NCBI GenBank assembly: GCA_022575985.1
Contig: JAKSXM010000007.1
Coordinates: forward strand, 8,930,501-8,994,500
From: Anagrus nilaparvatae
Taxonomy: Eukaryota; Arthropoda; Insecta; Hymenoptera; Mymaridae
Length of the DNA stretch: 64,000 nt
Direction of reading: 5' to 3'
A model generated the notes under the pieces. That model made no database searches, was not told where the DNA came from, and saw only the letters and a program-made list of their open reading frames with translations. This document shows positions 36,475 through 47,171 of this stretch, in pieces. The translations under genes and the position numbers were made by a program. How positions within the stretch are numbered: the first letter of the stretch is position 1; every line of letters begins with the position of its first letter.

Positions 36475-36660
36475 GCAAAGGGTTCGCAAAGAAATGTTTT
36501 ACGCGCTATGAGTAAAGGGGGCAAAGGGATCGCAAAGAAATGTTACACCCACTATGAGATAAGGGAGGTAAAGCCAAGCCAAGGGCCACGCGCGGTCAAG
36601 CTCGTGGCAAGGCTGTCAAGAAGCACAGCAAGACCAGAGGTCTGCGGTTAAGCTGTAAAC
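36475..36660 (+). pseudogene. Histone-like basic fragment, possibly H2A-derived
   Basis: One frame, after ATGAG, reads KGGKAKPRATRGQARGKAVK and then KHSKTRGLRL. A second short run, ATGAGTAAAGGGGGCAAAGG (36509), gives MSKGGKGIAKK. Both recall the SGRGKGGKAK start of H2A and the KTRxxxxGLQF that follows, but the core fold is missing and stops interrupt. The GC-rich codons differ sharply from the AT-rich surroundings, as expected for a decayed piece of a histone gene. A chance resemblance of a Lys/Gly-rich repeat is the alternative. The two start-like units repeat GCAAAG words about 60 bp apart. Confidence 0.35.
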
Positions 36661-36779
36661 AGACATTTTTTAAGTAACTAAAAGTAACATTATTATTAAA
36701 TAATCTGTGTAATAATTATTTACATCTCATATACAACAATGTTAAAATTAGCAGGGTTGGGAATACTGGACGCGCATCA

Positions 36780-37035
36780 TATCCGTATATATACGGAAAT
36801 GAAAAATATGAATTTTGATTTTTTGCCGTATATACGGTTTATCTAATATGGAATCATATGAAAAATACTGTATATACGGTTCTAAAAATGAACGGATCAG
36901 TATTTTCAAAACCGTACATACGGATAAATTTGTACGGGACCCATATTTTGTAAATCTTATATACGGTTCTCAAAATTTTTCAACCGAATATACGGTTGAT
37001 AGAAATACGGGTCCATACATCACTCGTCCGTATAT

Positions 37036-37039
<4 letters not shown>
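36780..37039. repeat. CCGTATATACGG palindromic motif array, left part
   Basis: Many half-sites and full sites of CCGTATATACGG and variants (CCGTATATATACGG, TATACGGTT, CCGTACATACGG), in irregular spacing. It continues at 44211-44841 and 45116-45200. The resulting 118-aa frame is a by-product. Confidence 0.8.
37028..37039 (+). repeat. Target-site duplication of the R1-clade LINE
   Basis: CCGTATATGAGT here is repeated exactly at 41140-41151 and brackets the LINE. Confidence 0.88.
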
Positions 37040-37098
<59 letters not shown>

Positions 37099-37391
37099 AC
37101 AGTGGCAGAGAGGTGAGAATGCGTTACGCACGAACAGAACCCGGTGTTCTGAACAGTGTCGGACTCCATGATGGCAAGGCACTCTACAAAGAATGCATTG
37201 CCCCATGTTTACCGACTAAACTCACCCCTCATCATACCTTATACAAGTCAGCCCGGAACCGTTTATCACATTACATCGGGTTGACTTAAGGCCATGTATC
37301 TTCTTTGGTTGAAGATCCTTCCATCCATTGATCCTTTCTTTCTCCTTCTTGTTATTTCACCGTGTCGTCAACTAGATAAATAAGTAACTTT

Positions 37392-37412
37392 ATTAATAAA
37401 TAAATATATATA

Positions 37413-37443
<31 letters not shown>

Positions 37444-37446
37444 ATA
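37392..37446 (+). repeat. (AAAT)n run in the LINE 3' UTR
   Basis: Tandem AAAT/TAAA units inside the 3' UTR of the minus-strand R1-type LINE; a similar run occurs in the truncated copy near 8455. Confidence 0.8.
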
Positions 37447-37529
37447 TCCTTGTACGTCCTCCATTATCCCCCCATTGGTGCCGCGTGCAAGAACCGTCTA
37501 ATTTGACTGCTCCTACACGCGGCTCTTAG

Positions 37530-40526
37530 TTAGGGTGTCGTCAATAACTTTTTTGTACGCAAAATCTCCTCCACGTACCTTGCCACGACGCTCCATGATT
37601 CCTCGTTCTGGAGCATTTTTCCGACTATGTTATCGGGTGTGACTTCTTCAACCTCTGCTTCCAGCGCTCTCCTTTTAGTTATCCAGCGGTCACACTCGAA
37701 AAACGTGTGACGCGCGTCATCTCGTTTGTCGGGACAGAATACACATTCAGGGCTCACGACCTTTCCCATCCTAAAGAGATAAGATTGGAAAAGCCCATGG
37801 CCACTGAGGAACTGTGTCAAGAAGTAGTTTACCTCTCCGTGCCCTCTCTGAGTCCAGGGCGCGACCTCTTTTATGAGGCGCCTGGTCCATGCGCTGTCTG
37901 TGCCATCCCTCCAGAGCGTCTGCCACTCCAGCATCACATCCCTCCTAGCTTCCGCTCTGATACGGTCGACGTCGCCTTCATTTTTTCTATCATAAATAAG
38001 TTTACGCTCTTTGGCAAGTAGCTGAATAGGAATAATTCCTGCGATGACAAGAACTGCCGCTTCCGAGACAGTCCTGTATGCGCAAGAAACCCTCAGAGCA
38101 CCCTGCCTCTGCACTCTTGTCATACCTTTCGAATATATATCCTTATCCAGTGCCTCACTCCAAATCTCCGCTCCGTACAATAGGATGGAGTGAGTTACGG
38201 ACATTAGCAGCTTTCTCCTGCTGGACTTTGGTCCATTCATGTTCGACATCAGCCTGCTCAGGGCTAGCGTCGTGGTACCTGCCTTCTTGACCCTTTGAGA
38301 AATATGTTCGAAATAGGTCCGCTTCGTATCCAAAACTATTCCAAGATATTTGGCGAACCTTTTCGTCTCTATAATGGTATCCTCGTCAACCCGTATTGGA
38401 ATAACGGTATTGATTTGCTTCCCCGTGAACATCACGATCTCGGTCTTAGCGACTGCCAGACTTAATCCGTGCTCTTCCATCCATGCATTTGTCTTTAACA
38501 TGCAGACGCTCAAGCTATCCTGTGCTTGTTGCACGTTCCTTGCTATGATCACGAGGGCAATATCATCCGCATAGCCTATCATAAAGCAGCCATCCGCTAA
38601 CTCCATCCTCAGGATACCATCATAAGAGATGTTCCATAGGTCAGGTCCCAATATGGAGCCCTGAGCTGCACCAGCTGTCACTTTCCTACTTCTCTTCCCT
38701 TGAAGAGTCTCGTACAATAGTACTCTGTCACTTAGGTAACTCTTCATTACCCGCATCAAATAATTTGGTACTGCAAAGTCATTTAGTCCTTGAAGGAACT
38801 TTGTCCACTTTGCAGAATTGAATGCGTTCTTGACGTCCAGGGTGACCAAAAGAGTAATTTTACGTGAGTAATGATTACCCGTTTGGGCCCTGGTTATCGC
38901 GTCAACGACCTCCTTCACGGCCCCGATCGTGGACCTCCCCCGTCTAAATCCGTATTGCCGAGGAGATAAATCCCCTGCTGCTTCTACTGCGTTTAAGATA
39001 CGCGGTTGTAGCATTTTTTCGAAGCCCTTTCCAGCTGTATCCAGCAGTCCTAGTGGTCGCCAGTAGGACGGGAGTGTGGGATCTCCCTTTCCTTTACTGA
39101 TAAGGACCAACAGTGCCTTTTTCCATCGCCTACTGAAAACTCCAGCTCGTAGGCACGAGTTGTACATCATTAACATCAATGACGGACACTCGTGCGCAGC
39201 GATTCTTATAATTTCGGCTGGAATGCCGTCTGGGCCGGGGGCTTTCTTATTTCTGAGAGAGTCTACGGCAGCGAACAGCTCTTCTTGCGTGAAGTCCGGG
39301 ATTTCGGTTACCCTAATGTCCTCCTCTTGGTCTATTCTCGTCGGGTGCATCGGAAACAGAGCATCAACTACTGTCCTTGCTTCCTCTTCGTCCATTAGTG
39401 AGCTAGCAGCAAATCCCCTTAGCTTTTTCGTGACTATCTTGAAGCCCAATCCCCAGGGATCGTTGTCCACTTCAAGGCACAGATTCCTTTCGCAGCGGAT
39501 CTTACTGGCATTGATTGCCCGCCTCAAAGATCGCTTCACTTCCTTATGGACTCTCATCAGTTCCCTTGCTTCTTCGCGAGACTTGGCCCTAGTTGCTCTT
39601 CTTCGCGTCATGTGGCTTTGCCTACGTAACTCTGCAATTTCTGTGCTCCACCAATATACAGGTGGGTTCCTTCCATTAAACCTTTTTCGAGGCATGGAAG
39701 CGTCACATGCTTTTTTGAGCAGCGTCATTACTTCGGATACTACATTCTCCGCGTCTTCCTTACTTCCTACTCTGCGGGGTTTCATTAGAATTGCCCTTTG
39801 TCCCATCATTAAAACTCGTATAAATTTTTCTTTGTTCAGCTTATTGAGGTTCCAGCCTCTTGGTTTTGGCCTATATGCCTCTCCAGGGGGCAGTCTCTCA
39901 TGCTGAATTTCGAACGAGATATACTGGTGGTCGCTCGCAGTAAAGACTTCCATGACGTGCCAGTTATTGACTCTCGTACTCAGGCCTTCGGATGCGAAGG
40001 AGACGTCAATTATAGTTTCAGTAAAGCTGGGCCTTCTAAAGGTTGTGGTGTTACCCACGTTTAGAACAACGAGACCCAGCCTTGACACCATTTCTAGTGT
40101 CGCTGCTCCTTTTGAGTCAGTATAGGGCATACCCCAGTCGACAGCTTTGGCATTAAAGTCTCCTGCAACAATTAAGTTGCCACCCGCTTCTCTTGCGAAG
40201 TCCTCTATGTCTGCCAATTTCGTATAGTAGTCCTGTATACGTCCTGTTGGAGTTAGGTAACAGCTGACGTACGTTATGGCTTTGCTTTTAATCCATGCAA
40301 AACCCCTGCCCCTTCCTGATGCTTCGACTGGAACATTTCCAGGATTTGCGACCCAAATAGCTGCGGTTCCAAATTCATCCGCGAACCAAGTGGTTGGGTT
40401 TGGATTAGTCATTGGGTACTGCTCGCTGATGATCCACAGGTCAGCCTTGATCTCCCTCTGAATTTGATACATGAGCTGGTTTGCGATCCAGCTTCTGTGC
40501 ATATTTCCTTGGACAACCCTGATCAT
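37530..40526 (-). CDS. R1-type LINE ORF2: endonuclease, reverse transcriptase, zinc finger
   Basis: 998 aa, uninterrupted. N-terminal APE endonuclease: VVQGNMHRSW, the catalytic ISEQYP glutamate, VAGDFNAKAVDWG, ETIIDVSF and the SDHQYISFEI end. Reverse transcriptase: KKAPGPDGIPAEI, YRPLGLLDTAGKGFEK is seen as WRPLGLLDTAGKGFEKM, QYGFRRGRSTIGA, LDVKNAFNSA, GAAQGSILGPDLWN, and the catalytic GYADDIALV. C-terminal CCHC finger: CVFCPDKRDDARHTFFEC. It nicks target DNA and copies the element RNA in the nucleus. The start ATG overlaps the ORF1 stop (ATGA at 40523-40526), so it is probably translated by reinitiation or coupling. GC-rich codons contrast with the AT-rich host. Confidence 0.95.
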   Translation of the reverse strand: MIRVVQGNMHRSWIANQLMYQIQREIKADLWIISEQYPMTNPNPTTWFADEFGTAAIWVANPGNVPVEASGRGRGFAWIKSKAITYVSCYLTPTGRIQDYYTKLADIEDFAREAGGNLIVAGDFNAKAVDWGMPYTDSKGAATLEMVSRLGLVVLNVGNTTTFRRPSFTETIIDVSFASEGLSTRVNNWHVMEVFTASDHQYISFEIQHERLPPGEAYRPKPRGWNLNKLNKEKFIRVLMMGQRAILMKPRRVGSKEDAENVVSEVMTLLKKACDASMPRKRFNGRNPPVYWWSTEIAELRRQSHMTRRRATRAKSREEARELMRVHKEVKRSLRRAINASKIRCERNLCLEVDNDPWGLGFKIVTKKLRGFAASSLMDEEEARTVVDALFPMHPTRIDQEEDIRVTEIPDFTQEELFAAVDSLRNKKAPGPDGIPAEIIRIAAHECPSLMLMMYNSCLRAGVFSRRWKKALLVLISKGKGDPTLPSYWRPLGLLDTAGKGFEKMLQPRILNAVEAAGDLSPRQYGFRRGRSTIGAVKEVVDAITRAQTGNHYSRKITLLVTLDVKNAFNSAKWTKFLQGLNDFAVPNYLMRVMKSYLSDRVLLYETLQGKRSRKVTAGAAQGSILGPDLWNISYDGILRMELADGCFMIGYADDIALVIIARNVQQAQDSLSVCMLKTNAWMEEHGLSLAVAKTEIVMFTGKQINTVIPIRVDEDTIIETKRFAKYLGIVLDTKRTYFEHISQRVKKAGTTTLALSRLMSNMNGPKSSRRKLLMSVTHSILLYGAEIWSEALDKDIYSKGMTRVQRQGALRVSCAYRTVSEAAVLVIAGIIPIQLLAKERKLIYDRKNEGDVDRIRAEARRDVMLEWQTLWRDGTDSAWTRRLIKEVAPWTQRGHGEVNYFLTQFLSGHGLFQSYLFRMGKVVSPECVFCPDKRDDARHTFFECDRWITKRRALEAEVEEVTPDNIVGKMLQNEESWSVVARYVEEILRTKKLLTTP

Positions 40527-41134
40527 TTTGTGATCGCTTTTTTGAACTCAGCGCACTTCCTGGAACCCGGAAAGTGCTTGAGTTCGTTTCCCTTCATTTT
40601 AGCAGCTTTGCAGAGGAAGCATCGCAGCTTTCCTGTGCATTCGTCTGCCTTGTGGTTTTCCAGTCCACATTTAAAGCAAAGTTTGCTTCTATCGGGCCCC
40701 TTGCAATTTCCTGCAATATGCCCGTAGGCTAAGCATCTGAAGCATCTAAGTGGGGTAGACTGCAGTCTTACTCTACAGTTCCCCAGGCCTAGCTTAATGC
40801 TACCTTTTTTGACCAGCTTAAACGCAGCCTTTTCGTCCATCTCTATTGTCGCTAATCTCTGCTCCCGAATATTAGGCTGAGATAGCTTTACCTGAATCGG
40901 TCCGGTTTCCTTCAAGGCAGCTTTCAGGGCTACCTCTACTTCTTCTTTCGTGGTAAGGCAGTCGATGTCCCGAATCTGGAGGTTCCGACGTGGCGTCAAA
41001 CATGCGACGTTCACGTTCTCCCCCATTGTTGCCTTGACTGCCTCGAAAAGAGCTGTTTGCCCTTCTGTTTTTCCTTTCATCTCTATCAATACGTTACCGG
41101 CTTGAGTTTTTCTTACTGAACAGATGTTAGCTGC
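40523..41134 (-). CDS. R1-type LINE ORF1 (gag-like), 5'-truncated
   Basis: 204 codons remain of an ORF1 that is usually over 400. The visible part starts AANICSVRKTQAGNVLIEM and ends with three zinc knuckles: CFRCLAYGHIAGNC, CFKCGLENHKADEC and CFLC ... HFPGSRKC. The knuckles bind element RNA. The 5' part was lost at insertion by incomplete reverse transcription. The first ATG in frame is at 41089, but that is not the original start. Confidence 0.88.
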   Translation of the reverse strand, partial: AANICSVRKTQAGNVLIEMKGKTEGQTALFEAVKATMGENVNVACLTPRRNLQIRDIDCLTTKEEVEVALKAALKETGPIQVKLSQPNIREQRLATIEMDEKAAFKLVKKGSIKLGLGNCRVRLQSTPLRCFRCLAYGHIAGNCKGPDRSKLCFKCGLENHKADECTGKLRCFLCKAAKMKGNELKHFPGSRKCAEFKKAITK

Positions 41135-41744
41135 TTACTCCGTATATGAGTAATTCTTAGTGAAACTTTACTAATGGAAAGGTAAAAGTCAGGGATTTGA
41201 AAAAAACTAATTGGGTTGGGTTTGGTATACGTTCATATGATACCATACCAAATTTTAAGGTTTTAGGTTCAAAGGGTACAAAATGGCGGCTATTTTTCGG
41301 TCTTATATGGTTTAAAAAAAAAATCATTTTTAAAAATGACAATTTTCGATTTCATTTTTTCTACGCTCTGAATACAGCTGAAAAATGGTTTTCTTGACTA
41401 TGTCATATGTAAAATTTCCCGCTGAATCCGAATCTCCCACCAGTTTTTAAAAAAACGCCAAGGAAAACCGGAAAATTGGAAAAAGTAAGAAAACTCATTT
41501 TTTTTCAAACGCAGATTTTTCATACAGTCGTAACTTTTTTTTTTCCTAACTGGTCATAAAATTTTTGTTTTTGTATGTACTTTTTAATAAAAAAAAAATT
41601 TTAGCGAGTATTTGCCTTTTAAGTACTTAAAAATCCATTTCAATATTTCCCATTTTCACGAAATTTTCCATTTTCAATTTTCCGGATTTTCTTATCACCT
41701 AATGAAAATTTTGACCGAATTTTCGGATTCCTCGAGAAATTTTA

Positions 41745-41990
41745 CTAAAGACCCCCTTTTTTGAAACGTTTTGGATGTTTCCATAACGCTATAGAAATAA
41801 AAGAAAAAGCAAAATACTGAATAACTACAAAATACGACAATGTTATAAAATAGGGTATTTTCGTAATCTTTAATTCAAAGCTGCAACCCCGACAGTTAAC
41901 CAAAATACTTCCAATTGGTCTAATTTTTTTCGTATAAGTGTCACCTTTCAATTCTCGTACACCGCAATTTTTTTTAATTAATTCTCTCAC
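41745..41990 (-). CDS. Conserved foldback small ORF, left arm of element 2
   Basis: 81 codons, MRELIKKNCGVRELKGDTYT, then KKIRPIGSILVNCRG and ITKIPYF. Homologue of the 28596 and 29259 frames: RxLKGDTYTKKxRP, ILVNxRG and LxITKxPYF are shared, with substitutions at many codon third positions. Its reading frame continues past the shared part into a hydrophobic tail. Confidence 0.3.
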   Translation of the reverse strand: MRELIKKNCGVRELKGDTYTKKIRPIGSILVNCRGCSFELKITKIPYFITLSYFVVIQYFAFSFISIALWKHPKRFKKGGL

Positions 41991-42299
41991 GGCGATAGTC
42001 TATAAACCAAACGCCTATTCTTACCCCAAAATGACCAATTTTGAAATTGCTGCCAAAATTCTAATTTTTGATAGAAATGGGTTCTGTAGGCCTTGAAAAT
42101 TTTCTACAAGCACTAAGTTTCCAAAAAATTTTTACTCGTTTTTTTATAGTTATTTGTTTCGCAGATATGATAATTTAAAGTCAGAGTCCCATTTTTAGGG
42201 TTTTTAAAAAAAAGTCAATTTTAATCTTTGTCTTTAAAAAGGGTATATCTTAGAAAATATTTAATGAAAAAAGACGAGAAAAATTTTTTTGGAAACTTA

Positions 42300-43243
42300 G
42301 GGGAGAGCACCGTTGTATGGCGCGGTACCTAATGCGCCAAACAGTAATATTTATTAACAGATTCATTATTTTTTTAAAATTCCAATTGAGTTTTATATAT
42401 AAATAAGTAATAAATTAATTCGCGGAAAAAAATTTCATCATCAGCCATTCTTTATTTTTTTATTTAAGAACAAAATTTTTCAAGGGTTTTGTTACTATTT
42501 TTTTCGCATTGTTTTTAGGTATAAAAATCTAATAAAATTAGTTTTTAACAAAATTTTTCCTGTTAATTTATAAAGTGGGCAGCTATTTCACAATAAACTA
42601 AAAAATTTTTATTTAAAAAAATATATTATTCGCTGTAAAATTAAATATTCCGAAAAGATACTTATTTTCCTATTACGGCGCGGCCGATGTTCTTTATAGT
42701 GCGCATTGTTTTTCGAGCGATAGGCAGTGTTTATAAATAAAAATTGTTTATAAACTCTATTCAAAACATATTTTAGGCAGTTTTAAATAATTTTTATTCA
42801 TAAAAAATAATAATTTAGGATATTCAAGTAAAACAATAAATTTTCGTACGGGTGCTAATGAAAATACTTTATTTATTTTTAACTAACATAAATAACAAAT
42901 AAATTAACTTAATTGGTAATATTTCGTGCTTGAATAAAATATCAAACAACTTAATTTACCTATAGAATAAAAATTTTGAAATTAATGTACATTTATAAAC
43001 ACTGCGCCGCTTAGGAACACACTGCGCCGTTTTATGAACACTCGCGTAAAAATCGGAGTTTAAAGAGTTTGTCTTATTTTAATTAATACAACTTTAAAAA
43101 TTATTTTAGAGTTAAAAATCATTAATAAAAATATTTTTGAGTCCTTACTGAATACATATCAATAAAAAAAAGTTTTAAAAATTAAATAAAATTTTTACTA
43201 CAGAGCTTAGAAATAAGCCGCGCCATACATGGGGGTTCTCCCC
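42300..43243. mobile_element. TA-flanked TIR element inside foldback 2
   Basis: Ends GGGGAGAGCACC and GGGTTCTCCCC, with TATGGCGCGG close to each end, flanked by TA (42298-42299 and 43244-43245). Removing it restores the palindrome centre of the host element. It contains GGCGCGG / CCGCGCC words and no coding frame. Confidence 0.75.
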
Positions 43244-43368
43244 TAGTGCTTGTAGAAAATTTTCAAGGCCTACAGAACTCATTTTTATCAAAAATTAGAA
43301 TTTTGGCAGCAATTTCAAAATTGGTCATTTTGGGGTAACAATAGGCGTTTGGTTTATAGACTATCGCC

Positions 43369-43581
43369 GTGAGAGAATTAATTAAAAAAAATTGCGGTGT
43401 ACGAGAATGGAAAGGTGACACTTATACGAAAAAAATGAGAACAATTGGAAGTATTTTGGTTAACTGTCGAGGTTGCAGCTTTGAATTAAAGATTACGAAA
43501 AAACCCTATTTTATAACATTGTCGTATTTTGTAGTTATTCAGTATTTTGCTATTTCTTTTATTTCTATAGCGTTATGGTAA
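43369..43581 (+). CDS. Conserved foldback small ORF, right arm of element 2
   Basis: 70 codons, mirror of 41745-41990 (MRELIKKNCGVREWKGDTYT). Differs from the left arm at a handful of residues (L/W, I/M, P/T, I/K). Ends before the arm's outer half. No known domain. Confidence 0.3.
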   Translation: MRELIKKNCGVREWKGDTYTKKMRTIGSILVNCRGCSFELKITKKPYFITLSYFVVIQYFAISFISIALW

Positions 43582-44210
43582 CATCCAAAACTTTTCAAAA
43601 AAGGGGGTCTTTAGTAAAATTTCTCGAGGAATCCGAAAATTTGGTCAAAATTTTCATTACATGACAAGAAAATCCGGAAAATTGAAAATGAAAAATTTCG
43701 TGAAAATGGGAAATATTGAAATGGATTTTTAAGTACTTAAAGGGCAAATACTCGCTAAAATTTTTTTTGTATTAAAAAGCACATACAAAAACAAAAATTT
43801 TAAGACCGGTTAGGAAAAAAAAAAAGTTACGACTGTATGAAAAATCTGCGTTTGAAAAAAAATGAGTTTTCTTAGTTTTCCCAATTTTCCGGTTTTCTTT
43901 GGCGTTTTTTTGAAAAACTGGTGGCAGATTCGGATTCAGCGGGAAATTTTACATAAGACATAGTCAAGAAAACCATTTTTCAGCTTTATTCAGAGCGTAT
44001 AAAAAATGAAATCGAAAATTGTCATTTTTAAAAATGAATTTTTTTTTAAACCATATAAGACCGAAAAATAGCCGCCATTTTGTACCCTTTGAACCTAAAA
44101 CCTTAAAATTTGGTATGGTATCATATGAACGTATACCAAACCCAACCCAATTAGTTTTTTTCAAATCCCCGACTTTTACCTTTCCATTAGTAAAGTTTCA
44201 CTAAGAATTA

Positions 44211-44841
44211 CTCATATACGGTTTTTATAATACGGTTCCCGTATTTTAGACAACCGTATATACGGGTCAAAACTTTAATCAACCGTACAAACGGATGAGT
44301 CGTATACGGGACCGTATATCATTTACCCGTGTATATGGTTAACTTAAATACGGGAACCATATAATCTTAGCCGTATATACGGTTTTCACTTTATGAGAGC
44401 CGTATTTTAGGTACCCGTATATACGGGTCAAATCTTTAATCAACCGATTTAATACAGAAAAGTATTTATACATTAATAATACGGACAAGAATGAAAGCGG
44501 AACCGTATATTATTCACCCGTATGTACGGATCAGAAGTATACGGGTCCAGTATAATTCTATACGTATATACGGTTAACAATATATGGGTCCCGTATTTAA
44601 GGCATCCGTACAAACGGGTGAAAAAAATTGAGACCCGTACATACGGGTGGCTGATATACGGTTCCGCATTTCAGTAATCCGTATATACGGATAAATGATA
44701 TAGGGATCCGTATAGAATTGATCCGTATATACGGGTCTCAAGTTTTTTCAGCCGTTGGAATGGATGCCTAAAATACGGGTTCCGTATGTTGTTACCCATA
44801 TATTTAGAAAAATTTGTACGGACCCGTTTTCATTTCACCCG
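44211..44841. repeat. CCGTATATACGG palindromic motif array, right part
   Basis: More than twenty CCGTATATACGG-like sites, many as CCCGTATATACGGGT pairs, with GGATGAGTCG-type spacers. Continues at 45114-45200 after a small insertion. Probably one array with 36780-37039 before the insertions. Not a regular tandem satellite. Confidence 0.8.
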
Positions 44842-45113
44842 CCCACGTAAAAGGATTAAGCTTAATTTTGGTTAAGCTTAATGAATTAAGCTTACTGGAG
44901 TAAGCTTACTGGATTAAGCTTACGGACTAACCTAAAAAGGCTTAATTTTTAAAATTAAGCTTACGGACTAACCTAAAAAGACTTAATTTTTAAAATTAAG
45001 CTTTTTTAGGTTAGTCCGTAAGCTTACTTCAGTAAGCTTAATCCAGTAAGCTTACGCCAGTAAGCTTAATTCATTAAGCTTAACCAAAATTAAGCTTAAT
45101 CCTTTTACGTGGG
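44842..45113. mobile_element. 272-bp palindrome built of AAGCTTA words
   Basis: Ends CCCACGTAAAAGG and CCTTTTACGTGGG face each other, and the whole unit folds on itself. The body is made of TAAGCTTA repeats and a GGACTAACCTAAAAAG block present twice in one arm. CG lies on both sides (44840-44841 and 45114-45115), and deleting the unit with one CG restores the motif array. Confidence 0.85.
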
Positions 45114-45296
45114 CGTACATACGGATACGGGTTTGTATAATTTTTTTCCGTATATACGGCTATGAAAAATATGGACCGTATTTTTCTGTTCCCGTATATA
45201 CTAGTCTGTCAAAAAGAAAATCGACTTTTCGATTTTTTAAGGTGCTCAAGCGTTTTTGGATGTCATTTAATGAAAAAGTAAGTTCTACTTAAACCG

Positions 45297-46333
45297 TATA
45301 ATGTGGCTATTTCCGCCCTCTCGGAATGACCACAATTATTATTTAATATTTCAAATAAAATTATATAAGTTGCTAAGCAAAAAGGAGTCGTATAAACACT
45401 CGCGCGCGATAATATATGTATATTGAAACGGTAGCGCATGATTGACTTTTATTCTTTGGATCGCGGGAATTTAACTATAATGCTGAATGAGGGGGAGGTG
45501 AAAGGGGTATCACTTGTAATAATAAAAACTCACTTTAATTTTCAAACTATTTAACTATTTCTATTAATATTTTACACTTTATAATTAAATCTAACTATAT
45601 TTCACTGTCTATAAAATTGTCTATTTTCATAATCATAAACCGCTATAATATCACTTCGAATTTCATAAAACGTAACTTTTTCATAAAGCTTCTTCACGAC
45701 ACACACAATAATATTTCTTGTTCATTACCTTATTTCAGCAGACTCTTTTCTTGATCTAATTTCCAATTATAAACAAAAAAAAACCTTGCTTTAATTATTA
45801 AATAAACTATTTCAAAAATCCTTCAATATATATATTTCAATACAATTTCGTTGTCTCCAAGCAGTAATAATAAAGATGTCCGCTATGAGAATCTTGTAAT
45901 GTTTTAAAGGCTTATTAATCAATTTAGATAATATACACTTAATTACTGATTCTAGCCGCGACAATATTATTAACTAATAATTTATTAATCAATTATCTTT
46001 TTAAATACTGGATCACTTTAATCTATTACTTTATCAATTCAATTCTAATAAAACTTTACTAATTTATCAAAACTTTCTTATTATCATTAAAAACATGTGC
46101 CTAATTCAATCAAGGTCCGCACATGAATGCTCGATGCCGGCTCCTCTTTTTTTTTCCTCTCTCTCTTCTCCTTCGTCACCTTTGCGGTCACTCTATATTT
46201 TTCGTGTGTCGTGTGTGTGTGCCGCTATTACTTGTTAGACAAATCAATCATTTCCTATACAAACCATCGCGCATCAATAATCTTCCGCGCACTTATGAAA
46301 TTTAGCATTTCCGGGTCTTATAGCAACGCTATA
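45297..46333. mobile_element. Nested element in the foldback 3 left arm
   Basis: The intact right arm gives the empty site AAACCGCATTT. Here the site is split by about 1 kb, with ACCG on both sides (45293-45296 and 46334-46337). The ends TATAATGTGGC and GCAACGCTATA are weakly inverted. No coding frame is supported; the frames at 46123-46354 look accidental. Confidence 0.6.
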
Positions 46334-47171
46334 ACCGCATCTAAAAATATTTAGTCGTTTGACAGCGCCAAAGCATTTTCGATTTTTGAAAATGGGCTCA
46401 GGAACGTCGGGAGGGCCTAAAGCTACTAAACTTAAAAGGCAACATAAAAACAAAATTTTGGGGGGTATTCCATAGTTTTTTTGGTCGCTAAAAACGATGG
46501 AATCATTTATTTTAAATTATTTTTTTAAGGGAAAAAGTTATGAGCTAATTTCAGTGGTAAAAATATCAAAAATTGGACAGTTTTTGACGTCAAAAACTTG
46601 CTGCGGACTAAAAAATATATAGAAATTATTTTCAAAGGGCGTTCCGCATGTTTTTTGGGTCACTAAAAACGATGAAATTGGTTATTTTTATTTATTATTG
46701 ACGGATTCAGAGTTATGGGCCTAATATTGTAGTTTGAATTTCCGAATTCAGCATTTTTTGAGTTAAATGACTGTCAAACGTGCAGAGAACTTTTCCGAAC
46801 CTCTAGAAAGGTAAATTAAAAATAGGTCTTATAGGTCTCAAAAATTTTGTACAAACTTTAAGTTTCCAAAATTTTTTAACTTATTTGTTTTCAATTTTTC
46901 TTTTAGCAAATATGATAATTTAAAGACAGAATCTCAATTTGAGGTTTAAAAAAAAAATGATACTTTATCATTAAATTTGTAGAACCATATTTCGGAAATA
47001 TCTAAAGCTAAAAGGACGAGTAAGAAATTTTTGGAAACTTAGAACTTACAAAAAGTTATTGTAAAAAATTAAACTCAATTTTATCGAAAATTAAAATTTT
47101 AGCACCAATTTAAAAATTGGTCATTTAGGGCCAAAAATGGGCATTTGGTTTATTAACTATTACGATGAGAG

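Larger units (their letters stand above)
37040..41139 (-). mobile_element. R1-clade LINE, 5'-truncated, minus strand
   Basis: Bracketed by the 12-bp duplication CCGTATATGAGT. The T-run at 37040-37096 is the poly-A tail. Then come a 3' UTR with an AAAT-type run (about 37392-37446), ORF2 and ORF1. The 5' end is cut in ORF1, so about 4.1 kb remains. ORF1 and ORF2 overlap by ATGA, typical of the R1/TRAS/SART kind. Both frames are undamaged, so the insertion is young. It sits in a CCGTATATACGG array rather than rDNA. Confidence 0.9.
41153..44208. mobile_element. Giant palindrome (foldback element 2)
   Basis: Arms 41153-42297 and 43246-44208 pair closely (ATTCTTAGTGAAACTTTAC at the ends), flanked by TA (41151-41152 and 44209-44210). 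Both arms hold the frames MKKTNWVGFGIRSY and MRELIKKNCGVRE. The centre is interrupted by a second TA-flanked element. The target appears to have been the centre of a CCGTATATGAG-TA-CTCATATACGG palindrome. Core homologous to foldback 1. Confidence 0.82.

Noticed and set aside
36815..37206. 118-aa and 78-aa frames with poly-Phe or poly-Lys
   Set aside because: They read through the CCGTATATACGG array and the LINE poly-A tail.
37707..40727. Plus-strand frames opposite the R1-type LINE
   Set aside because: Shadows of the minus-strand ORF1 and ORF2, which carry all the conserved motifs.
41157..44204. MKKTNWVGFG and MSFLKM frames in the palindrome arms as proteins
   Set aside because: Both strands of the same arm are open, and no homologue occurs in the other foldbacks; not conserved like the KGDTYTKK frame.
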